A stretch of 36,094 nt of DNA from Spirochaetes bacterium ADurb.Bin218 (GTDB taxonomy: Bacteria; Spirochaetota; UBA4802; UBA5550). Shown piece after piece: positions 1-6,080 of this stretch. The position numbers and the translations under genes are program-made. The notes under the pieces were generated by a model, which worked only from the letters and a program-made list of their open reading frames with translations, was not told where the DNA came from and did no database searches. Location of the stretch: positions 1 to 36,094 of the forward strand of contig MWCI01000031.1 in assembly GCA_002069965.1 (NCBI GenBank). Reading direction: 5' to 3'. Numbering within the stretch: position 1 is the first letter of the stretch; each line of letters begins with the position of its first letter.

Positions 1-495
1 TTCCTTTTTTTTCAAGACTATCTTAACCTTGTAATCATCAATCTTCACAACATCCTTGATAATATCGTCCATACCCATAGCGCTCCAGTATTTCCATGGA
101 CCATATTTATATGCTGGATGATCTTTTTTGAACTGCCTTGCAAGAGAAAATACAACGGCATCAGCATTAAAATCAGTACCATCATGAAACTTAACGCCCT
201 TTCTTAAGTAAAATATGAATTCAAGGCCGTTTGCAGAAATGTCCCATTTTTCTGCCAGACAGGGCGCAATCTCAGTTGTCCCTGGGACAAACTCCACAAG
301 GTTTTCAAAAACGTTATCAGCGATATACAAAGACTCACCGTCTGTTTCTCTACCAGGATCAAGTCCTGCAGCATCGCCAGAACGGCCAAAAACTAAGACA
401 CCTCCTGATTTTCCCCCGCTTTTGGAGCAAGAGGAAAAAGAAAAAAGAGATAGAGCTGCAATTAAAAGAACAAGAAGCAAGCTTAATCTTTTCAT
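1..495 (-). CDS. ABC transporter substrate-binding lipoprotein, family 5 (peptide/nickel type), 3' part missing
   Basis: Reading the minus strand from an ATG at 495 gives 165 open codons that run off the window edge. The first 22 residues form a lipoprotein signal (charged MKR, hydrophobic core, then SFSSC with Cys23 as the likely lipidated residue). The mature part matches the N-terminal lobe of DppA/OppA-type solute-binding proteins: a GDAAGLDPG segment, then DNVFENLV, LAEKWDIS, and the family hallmark LRKGVKFHDGTDFNADAVVFSL near residues 100-120. Such proteins capture oligopeptides, nickel or similar ligands outside the inner membrane for an ABC permease. The ligand cannot be told from this part. 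GAGG lies 7 nt before the ATG. A good promoter sits about 265 nt upstream inside the 3' end of the MerR gene, so the leader is long. The permease genes would lie outside the window. Confidence 0.9.
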   Translation of the reverse strand, partial: MKRLSLLLVLLIAALSLFSFSSCSKSGGKSGGVLVFGRSGDAAGLDPGRETDGESLYIADNVFENLVEFVPGTTEIAPCLAEKWDISANGLEFIFYLRKGVKFHDGTDFNADAVVFSLARQFKKDHPAYKYGPWKYWSAMGMDDIIKDVVKIDDYKVKIVLKKKE

Positions 496-774
496 ACATA
501 ACCTCTAAATTTATTTAATATTTACTGGCAAAAGCTTAGCCTTAGCAAAAAGAAGACATTTTGATGAAAAAAGCCCCCTTATAAAGCTATAAAACCAGGC
601 AAAGCTCTTTAAAGCCAGAATAAGCCCAAAACATTGTAATAATATTTAAAGAGTTCACTGGGATCAAGTCATTTTTTGGTTAATAAAAAAATCACAAGGC
701 GAGAATACATTTAAAAAAATTCTTTTAAAAATTGAAAATATTAAAATAGAGTCTACAGATTATAATAGATAATG
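496..774 (-). other. Long untranslated leader of the substrate-binding protein gene
   Basis: This stretch of 279 bases has no convincing ORF. From the promoter at 759-787 the transcript would carry about 250 nt of leader before the ATG at 495. The leader holds several short self-complementary segments, such as GGC-TTTAAAGAGCTTT-GCC on the minus strand around 595-620, followed by a G-rich then T-rich stretch at 575-590 that looks weakly terminator-like. I could not match it to a known riboswitch class. Confidence 0.35.
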
Positions 775-787
775 TTAGGACTGACAA
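759..787 (-). promoter_or_regulatory. Sigma70-type promoter for the substrate-binding protein gene
   Basis: On the minus strand TTGTCA (787-782) is followed after 17 nt by a perfect TATAAT (764-759). The -35 box lies inside the last codons of the upstream merR-like gene, whose stop is at 775-777. This suggests the binding-protein gene is transcribed on its own as well as by any read-through. Confidence 0.6.
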
Positions 788-1263
788 AAAGATCTATAAA
801 CAAGATTTTGCACATCTTCGCAGCTTACAATTTTACGATAAACAGGACAATCTCTACAAGAAGGATAAGGGTCTGCGCACTTCTCTTCAGTTGCCCAGCA
901 AGGTCTGGTCTTTATGTTATAAGCAGGGCATTTGGCTCCATGACTGGTATTGCATTTACGTAACTTAAAACATGGCACAAAGGCGAGCAATCTTCTTATG
1001 CCCTCAAAATTAAGTCCTTCTTCCTGAATCATCTTCTTTATACACTTAACCTTCTCAAGCTCAAGGTCAGAATAAAGCCTGCGGCCAGAGTCAGTTTTGT
1101 AAGGTATAATGAGCCCCTCTGTTTCATAAAGGCGTAAAGTATGAACAGAGACACCTAACTTTGCTGCTGCAACACCTATTGTGTATACAGGCTCATAAAA
1201 ATCCCTTGGATCTCCCTTTATATCTGGCATGTATTCTGATTCTTCTCTCTTTAAATTTTTCAT
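775..1263 (-). CDS. MerR-family (HspR-like) regulator with cysteine-rich C-terminus
   Basis: This is a 162-aa transcription factor. Residues about 27-95 form a MerR-type winged helix domain: YTIGVAAAKLGVSVHTLRLY, then GLIIPYKT, GRRLYSDLELEKVKCIKKM and EEGLNFEGIRRLL. The last parts resemble HspR more than metal-sensing MerR proteins. The rest is not the usual dimerisation helix. It is a short tail with Cys at 98, 104, 112, 122, 129, 136, 139, 148 and 160 (plus Cys74), spacing that suits a metal or Fe-S site or a thiol/persulfide sensor. The gene lies just downstream of the terminator of the sulfur-reductase operon on the same strand, so that operon is a plausible target (inference). GAGG lies about 11 nt before the chosen ATG. 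An in-frame ATG at codon 12 is an alternative. An inverted repeat in its upstream region (1333-1350) may be an autoregulatory site. Confidence 0.82.
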   Translation of the reverse strand: MKNLKREESEYMPDIKGDPRDFYEPVYTIGVAAAKLGVSVHTLRLYETEGLIIPYKTDSGRRLYSDLELEKVKCIKKMIQEEGLNFEGIRRLLAFVPCFKLRKCNTSHGAKCPAYNIKTRPCWATEEKCADPYPSCRDCPVYRKIVSCEDVQNLVYRSFCQS

Positions 1264-1332
1264 TAATTTACTTACCTCAATGAGTCATTTGCCATAAAGT
1301 AATATTTTATAGCAATTATTTTTTCTGTAATA

Positions 1333-1350
1333 AACTATATCATAATAGTT
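1333..1350. promoter_or_regulatory. Inverted repeat upstream of the MerR-like gene
   Basis: AACTAT (1333-1338) and ATAGTT (1345-1350) form a perfect 6-bp dyad with a 6-bp spacer, about 70 nt upstream of the regulator's ATG. MerR-family operators are dyads of about this size within the promoter. I could not place -35 and -10 boxes around it with confidence, so the assignment is tentative. Confidence 0.35.
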
Positions 1351-1427
1351 ACATTTTAAATTTTATCTACAGAAAAAATATCCATGGTGACATAAAGCAG
1401 GTTATCTCTTGGTTAACATAAAATTTA

Positions 1428-1455
1428 TTAAGGGGCCGAAATTTCAGCCCCTTAA
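1428..1455 (-). terminator. Rho-independent terminator after the FadL-like gene
   Basis: TTAAGGGGC (1428-1436) pairs with GCCCCTTAA (1447-1455) around a 10-nt loop. On the minus strand the stem is followed by an AT-rich TTAATAAATTTT run. It lies 15 nt beyond the stop codon of the FadL-like gene and closes the sulfur operon, separating it from the MerR-like gene. Confidence 0.8.
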
Positions 1456-1470
1456 ATTTATCTAATTATC

Positions 1471-2649
1471 TTAGAATTTATAAGCAATGCCCATATCCAG
1501 TGCATACTGGCTCATCTTTGACTCACCACCAAAGCTTTTTACCTTTGCCTCTGGTGAATACATATAGCCAAGATCTATGTTAAGCTTATCTGTTAGAGAA
1601 ATTCCCGCACCCACTGTGTAATGCCATTCAGCAACTGCTGGGAAGAACATATTTGCCATCAGGGCATTTTGATTATCTTCACTTAAAGGCATCTTTCCAT
1701 AGTTTACACCTGCTCTAAGTGCGAAGGAAGGCAAAAGCTGATACTGAAGACCAAACTTATAAACTATCTGGTCATCCCATTGCATATCAAAATTTCCACC
1801 AGTAAATTCTGGGAGATCGTTTCCATTAGTCTCTGACCATTTTATCCACTGAACATCAAAGGCTAAAACAAGGCCAGATATAGGTTTTAGACCAAAACCA
1901 AGAGTGGCACTCATAGGCTGATCAAAAGAGAGTTTGTTTTCTGAAACTCCATAATCATTGCCACTGGCATTTGAGGTATACTGGTTGAATTTAAAATCCT
2001 GAAATTTGCTTGTTGTTTCATAGGCAAGCCCAATAGTAAGCATTTCCATAGGCTTTACTGTTATGCCAATGGTTGCTCCATATCCAAAAGAAGAGGCTCC
2101 CATATTTACAACCTCTCCACCTGCCATTGAATTCATCATTGCATATTCCATTGTTGCATACATAATGTTAATTGTAGCACCAACAGATATCATGTCATTA
2201 ACTTTGTAAGATATACCTGGGGCAAACCTCATAAGTGAATAAGAAGTATTAAGAAGCCCCATGGACATTGATTGCATATTGTAATCAACACCCATGCCAG
2301 ATACACCATAAGCTCCAAGGCCAAAGCTTGTTGTGGCATTTAATGGAATAACAAGACCCAATGCTGGGACTGGGGAAGCACCCTTATCTGAGGTAAACTC
2401 ATTCCCCATAACATCAAGCTTTACAGAAGGCTTGAAATAGGATGCTCCGAAATCCACTCTCCCACCAAGAGCCTGAATTCCTGCAGGATTTGTCAATACT
2501 GATGCAGCATCAAGATTCACACCAACGCTTGCACCACCCATGGAATCCTGAGTAGGGCCAAATCCTATCATCCTCATCCCATTTGTTGCAAAGGCACTAC
2601 CTGCCACAAAGAGCACTGAAACAACTGTTAGAAAAATTCTTTTGCCCAT
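1471..2649 (-). CDS. OmpP1/FadL/TodX-type outer-membrane channel
   Basis: The 392-aa product has a clear signal peptide (MGKRIF, hydrophobic core, GSAFA, cleavage before TNGMRMIG). The mature start GMRMIGFGPTQDSMGGASVG and LTNPAGIQALGG near residues 50-60 are typical of FadL, where the NPA region belongs to the plug domain. The rest alternates amphipathic strands and ends in aromatic Phe (GIAYKF), as outer-membrane barrels do. FadL proteins pass hydrophobic molecules by lateral diffusion. The gene has its own AAGGAG site and lies 49 bp after the rhodanese-like gene as the last gene before the terminator, so it is probably in the sulfur operon. I infer, without proof, that its cargo may be elemental sulfur or polysulfide rather than fatty acids. 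A FadL for hydrocarbons that happens to be here is the alternative. Confidence 0.85.
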   Translation of the reverse strand: MGKRIFLTVVSVLFVAGSAFATNGMRMIGFGPTQDSMGGASVGVNLDAASVLTNPAGIQALGGRVDFGASYFKPSVKLDVMGNEFTSDKGASPVPALGLVIPLNATTSFGLGAYGVSGMGVDYNMQSMSMGLLNTSYSLMRFAPGISYKVNDMISVGATINIMYATMEYAMMNSMAGGEVVNMGASSFGYGATIGITVKPMEMLTIGLAYETTSKFQDFKFNQYTSNASGNDYGVSENKLSFDQPMSATLGFGLKPISGLVLAFDVQWIKWSETNGNDLPEFTGGNFDMQWDDQIVYKFGLQYQLLPSFALRAGVNYGKMPLSEDNQNALMANMFFPAVAEWHYTVGAGISLTDKLNIDLGYMYSPEAKVKSFGGESKMSQYALDMGIAYKF

Positions 2650-2670
2650 ATAAAATCTCCTTAAATAAAT

Positions 2671-2690
2671 ATTATTTTATAAAAAATAAT
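2671..2690. repeat. AT-only hairpin between the rhodanese-like and FadL-like genes
   Basis: ATTATTTT (2671-2678) and AAAATAAT (2683-2690) form a perfect 8-bp stem with a 4-nt loop, placed about 20 nt before the FadL ATG and 9 nt after the upstream stop. It could be a weak terminator or an mRNA processing site that sets FadL expression apart from the rest of the operon. Confidence 0.35.
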
Positions 2691-2698
2691 TCCAGGCA

Positions 2699-3331
2699 TC
2701 AACCACATCCAGCCAGCTTCTTCTTTTTTGGCTGTACTGCAGGCTTATTGGCAGGAGTTGATTTATTGTCAGAGCCGGCACTTTCTTTGATCTCTCCTGC
2801 AGAACCAAAAAACTTCGCCACAGATAAAGCTGCATTATATTTAAGCACCTCATCATCCTCCATGGCAACAGTCTTTGAGGGATTTAAAATTGTTTCAACC
2901 CATGAGTTGTATCCCCCTTGCAAGACAAGAGCATCAACACCTGCAGATTTGAGGACAAGCCATGCCTGATGTGCGTGGCTGTTTCCATTGGAATATAAAA
3001 CTACAGTCTTTGGAACATTAAACTCAGAGTTAAGTGTCTCCTTTTTAAGAAGTTTCTGGAGAGGAATATTTACTGCATTCTTTATTGCTCCCTTTGAAAA
3101 GTCCTCCTCACTTCTTATATCTATGATCATGAGATCTGATTTCCCTTGAATAATCCACTCTGACAAAGTTGAAGCGGTAATAGCGTCATCACCTGAGGCT
3201 ATTGCTGCAGCAAGATCCTCTGGCTTAAAGGAAAACTTCCTTGTATCACTTCCTGGCAAAAATAACATGATCACAGCAAGAATCATTGCTGTATATGCAG
3301 CCAGAAGTTTACCCGTAATTTTAATCTTCAT
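2699..3331 (-). CDS. Membrane-anchored rhodanese-like protein lacking the catalytic Cys, with a penultimate Cys tail
   Basis: The start is taken at the ATG at 3331 (AGAGG five bases upstream). A GTG at 3337 is possible. The 210-aa product has a positive N-terminus and one hydrophobic helix (about residues 9-26), which places the rest in the periplasm. Residues about 50-148 are a rhodanese fold: DLMIIDIRSEEDFSKGAI, NAVNIP, TVVLYSNGNSHAHQAW, then LQGGYNSW. The active-site loop, normally Y-C-R-x-G-x-R, reads YSNGNSH, so the persulfide Cys is Ser114. The protein has only one Cys, at position 209 of 210, on a Pro/Lys-rich tail (KPAVQPKKKKLAGCG). A terminal Cys on a flexible arm recalls SoxY (GGCGG) and DsrC. 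I infer a periplasmic sulfur-carrier role. It sits between the YeeE halves and the FadL gene. Confidence 0.82.
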   Translation of the reverse strand: MKIKITGKLLAAYTAMILAVIMLFLPGSDTRKFSFKPEDLAAAIASGDDAITASTLSEWIIQGKSDLMIIDIRSEEDFSKGAIKNAVNIPLQKLLKKETLNSEFNVPKTVVLYSNGNSHAHQAWLVLKSAGVDALVLQGGYNSWVETILNPSKTVAMEDDEVLKYNAALSVAKFFGSAGEIKESAGSDNKSTPANKPAVQPKKKKLAGCG

Positions 3332-3352
3332 AAACACCTCTCTTACAATATG

Positions 3353-3958
3353 TTAACTCTTAACTATATTCCCATTTTTTTTCTCAATCCACTCTGCACC
3401 AAAAAATCCTGCAAGTGCAATGATCATAATAACAAAGCCCACAACACCTGCTGATACTCCAAAGAATTTTTGCAGAGTCACTGTTCCCATATAACCACTG
3501 TATTTTCCGCCATAAAAAGGTTCAATGAATGGAGCAACCTCACCATAAACAAACATTCCAAGCAATGCACCAAAAATATAGAAGTAAGAATCAACCTTTA
3601 AAGTTGCAAATCCAGTAAAGCTTGTGCCAGGGCAATAACCTCCAATTGCGAAACCAATACCCATGATAAGTCCACCCGCAGCTCCAGACCATAAGTATGT
3701 TTCATTTATAAGTATTGAAGACATATCGATCCATCCAAAGGCATCTATAAAAATAAGACCTGTCATTGCAGTTACTATGGCAGTAAACATTACCTTAAAA
3801 ACTGTGAGGTCTCTAAAGTAAAATTGCCATGCCAGTTTCTTGGAATTTCCAAAGCCAGAACTCTCAAGAACCCATCCAAATCCTATTCCTATTATAAAAG
3901 CAAAAATATAGTTTATACCATTGCTCCAATCATTTAAAACAGCTATAGGTGCAAACAT
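3353..3958 (-). CDS. YeeE/YedE-family sulfur transporter, half-size (C-terminal-type half)
   Basis: This 201-aa integral membrane protein has about five to six hydrophobic segments. It contains the family motif GGYCPGTSFTGFATLKVDSY near residues 107-126, whose Cys corresponds to a conserved Cys in the thiosulfate-conducting YeeE/TsuA pathway. Full-length YeeE proteins (about 330-400 aa) carry two such inverted halves. Here the other half (RGCTSG) is the adjacent upstream gene, 9 bp away. The two products probably pair to form one transporter (inference). A strong AGGAGG site precedes the ATG. It moves thiosulfate or another sulfur compound across the inner membrane if it acts like characterised relatives. 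Confidence 0.87.
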   Translation of the reverse strand: MFAPIAVLNDWSNGINYIFAFIIGIGFGWVLESSGFGNSKKLAWQFYFRDLTVFKVMFTAIVTAMTGLIFIDAFGWIDMSSILINETYLWSGAAGGLIMGIGFAIGGYCPGTSFTGFATLKVDSYFYIFGALLGMFVYGEVAPFIEPFYGGKYSGYMGTVTLQKFFGVSAGVVGFVIMIIALAGFFGAEWIEKKNGNIVKS

Positions 3959-3967
3959 AACTCCTCC

Positions 3968-4480
3968 TTATATCCAAAGTTTCCTTACAAAGTAAGCAAG
4001 GCCATAGGCTCCTGCAAAGATGCAAAGCATTGTAACCCAACTTCCAAGAGCAAGAGTAGCACCACCAGATAAAGCAACGCCACTTGTGCAACCTCTGGCA
4101 AGCCTTGCGCCAAAACCAAACAAAGCTCCACCAATGACAGCATAAATCCATCTCTGCTTATCAGAGATCTGAGGACCGCGATTGGTCTCTTTTTTAATCC
4201 TTCCACCAATAAGCCCGGATAAAAAGGCACCTGCAATAACACCAAGAATTTCAAAAACAAGCCAATCATTGAAAGGATTAATACCTGTAGCACCATAATG
4301 AGCAAGATAAGGATTGCTATCCACATGGCCCTGAGCCAGAAACTTCTCAATTGCTACAACAAACTTCATCATTGCGCCAGAAGCGCCAAGTCCTCTACCA
4401 GATATAATGAAAGACAGAAGAAGGACAAGGCCAAGAAGAACTCCCCCAAGATAAGGTGAAATGTAATTTTTTTTCTCCAT
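3968..4480 (-). CDS. YeeE/YedE-family sulfur transporter, half-size (partner half)
   Basis: This 170-aa membrane protein has about four to five hydrophobic segments. The signature FGFGARLARGCTSG followed by LSGGATLALGSWVTM (residues about 120-150) is the GCTSG half of the YeeE/YedE (Sulf_transp) family. A longer periplasmic or cytoplasmic loop (residues about 45-70, AQGHVDSNPYLAHYG) separates the first two helices. GGAGG lies 6 nt before the ATG. It follows psrC and precedes the GYCPGT half, so the two are likely co-translated subunits. The split form is known in many bacteria, but its substrate is less studied than that of fused TsuA. Confidence 0.87.
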   Translation of the reverse strand: MEKKNYISPYLGGVLLGLVLLLSFIISGRGLGASGAMMKFVVAIEKFLAQGHVDSNPYLAHYGATGINPFNDWLVFEILGVIAGAFLSGLIGGRIKKETNRGPQISDKQRWIYAVIGGALFGFGARLARGCTSGVALSGGATLALGSWVTMLCIFAGAYGLAYFVRKLWI

Positions 4481-4521
4481 CTATTCCTCCAAAAAATATT
4501 TTTAGTTATTGATAACAATTT

Positions 4522-5514
4522 CTATAACAAAGCTTTTGTAGAAAGCTCTCTTAATATAAAAGCTCCCTCAACAAGGACGATTCTCAGTGCAAGACCACCA
4601 GCTAAAACAAAAAGCGGTTGAAGCTTTTGTGGAACTTCTATGCCTCTTTCTTCAAGCCACTCAAGAATTAGAGGTAAAAGAAGTCCTGTAAAGACAACAA
4701 AGATCCAAAAGATGGGAGCAAGAATATCCCCTTTAAAGAGAATCATAACAGCATCCCTTCTTTGAGCCCCTCCTGTAATCTGACCAATAAAAAACAGAAA
4801 GAGAATAAAAATCTCTGTGAGTATAAGCTTTGAGTCAACAGAAAGGAGGAGCTTTCTTTCTTTGCCACTGGAAAGCAACAGAACAAAGGCAGTGCCTGTT
4901 GATATTCCTGAAACAAGAAACAGTGGCCCAAGTATTGCAGAATTCCACAGAGGTCTTGCATTAAATGCACTAAGCAATATTCCAGTATAAATACCAAGAG
5001 CTATACCAGAGGGAATTGCAATCTTTGCTATAGCATCTCTTTTTTTTATGGAAAAATCCACAAGGAGATCAAAGACTTTTAAAAGCTTTCCATGGACAAG
5101 TGGTTCTAAGTTTTTTCTTATAAACTTATATATTCCCGGATAACCCTCCTGCATAACAGAAAGCAACAGAAGAATGCTTACAGGATAAATAACAAGCAAG
5201 ATCCATGAACCCCATGACATAACAGATGTTACATGGAAAGTCATGTAAAATCTTAATACATTGATCTTATTTGTAAGATCTAAAAATAGAAAAAACATTC
5301 CAAGGCTTAAAAATATTGGAGCCCACAGTATTGCCAATTTAGAAGAAACTGGAAGCTCCTCTTTCTTTTTAAGAAGGGACATAGCACTTAAAATCAAAAT
5401 ACCTGCAGTTAATCCTCCGAGAAACAAATAAAGTGAAACCTCCCAGCCCCATATATGCCATCCATCAGCAAAGGAGGATGTCATCTTTTGAGTTACAAAA
5501 ACACTTTCATTCAT
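4522..5514 (-). CDS. psrC: NrfD/PsrC-type membrane subunit of sulfur-compound reductase
   Basis: This 330-aa protein has eight to ten hydrophobic helices. It begins with the family-typical WHIWGWEVSLYLFLGGLTAG, in which an acidic residue in the first helix and the GGLTAG turn are conserved in NrfD/PsrC proteins. It has no haem-binding His pattern. Such subunits anchor a periplasmic catalytic dimer and exchange electrons with the menaquinone pool. The gene follows psrB after 11 bp and carries an AAGGAG site. The symbol follows operon context (psrA-psrB-psrC). Substrate specificity of the complex (polysulfide, thiosulfate or tetrathionate) cannot be fixed from this subunit. Confidence 0.85.
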   Translation of the reverse strand: MNESVFVTQKMTSSFADGWHIWGWEVSLYLFLGGLTAGILILSAMSLLKKKEELPVSSKLAILWAPIFLSLGMFFLFLDLTNKINVLRFYMTFHVTSVMSWGSWILLVIYPVSILLLLSVMQEGYPGIYKFIRKNLEPLVHGKLLKVFDLLVDFSIKKRDAIAKIAIPSGIALGIYTGILLSAFNARPLWNSAILGPLFLVSGISTGTAFVLLLSSGKERKLLLSVDSKLILTEIFILFLFFIGQITGGAQRRDAVMILFKGDILAPIFWIFVVFTGLLLPLILEWLEERGIEVPQKLQPLFVLAGGLALRIVLVEGAFILRELSTKALL

Positions 5515-5525
5515 AAATATACTCC

Positions 5526-6077
5526 TTAAACAAGATAGTAGACGTTGGGCTGTGTCCCAGCTTCTGGTTGCAACACCTTGAACTTACGACTCTTCAAAAG
5601 CACAGAGACCTCACTGTTGCTGTCATTTAAATCTCCAAAGTGTATAGCCCTTGCAGGGCAAACAGACATACATGCTGGATTTTCTCCCTTTTCTATCCTA
5701 TGAAGACAGAAGGTACACTTGGTGACATAGCCTTCAGGCATAGTAAACCTGGCATCATAAGGGCATGCTGCCATACAGGCCTTGCAGCCTGTGCATTTTT
5801 TACTATCAACAAGCACAAGGTTTTCAGAAGATTTATGATAATGACTTGCTCCAGTGGGGCATGCGCTTACACATGGAGCATTGGTGCAGTGATTACATCT
5901 TTCGGAACGTATTTCCATTGAAAGCTTTGGATATACACCACTGACCTCTTCAACAACCCAGACCCTGCTTCGACCTTCCGGCACCTCATTTTCTGTCTTA
6001 CAGGCAACCACACAGGCACCACAACCAACACAGAGTTTAGTATCAATAACCATTGCATATTTTATTTTATTATCCAT
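5526..6077 (-). CDS. psrB: Four-cluster ferredoxin-like subunit of sulfur-compound reductase
   Basis: This 183-aa protein belongs to the DMSO-reductase type iron-sulfur subunits. Four Cys groups are visible: DTKLCVGCGACVVACK near residue 16, CNHCTNAPCVSACP near 61, CTGCKACMAACPYDAR near 94, and CTFCLHRIEKGENPACMSVCP near 122-140. They would hold four [4Fe-4S] clusters carrying electrons between PsrC and the molybdopterin site in PsrA. There is no signal peptide. The protein is presumably exported together with the Tat-targeted PsrA, as known for this family. It starts 3 bp after the psrA stop, so translation is probably coupled. Confidence 0.9.
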   Translation of the reverse strand: MDNKIKYAMVIDTKLCVGCGACVVACKTENEVPEGRSRVWVVEEVSGVYPKLSMEIRSERCNHCTNAPCVSACPTGASHYHKSSENLVLVDSKKCTGCKACMAACPYDARFTMPEGYVTKCTFCLHRIEKGENPACMSVCPARAIHFGDLNDSNSEVSVLLKSRKFKVLQPEAGTQPNVYYLV

Positions 6078-6080
6078 ATT

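Noticed and set aside
2583-2969. Plus-strand frame across the FadL and rhodanese genes
   Set aside because: It lies antisense to two well-supported genes and has no domain resemblance.
3930-4350. Minus-strand alternative frames over the YeeE halves
   Set aside because: They are frame shadows of genes with recognised motifs and good ribosome-binding sites.
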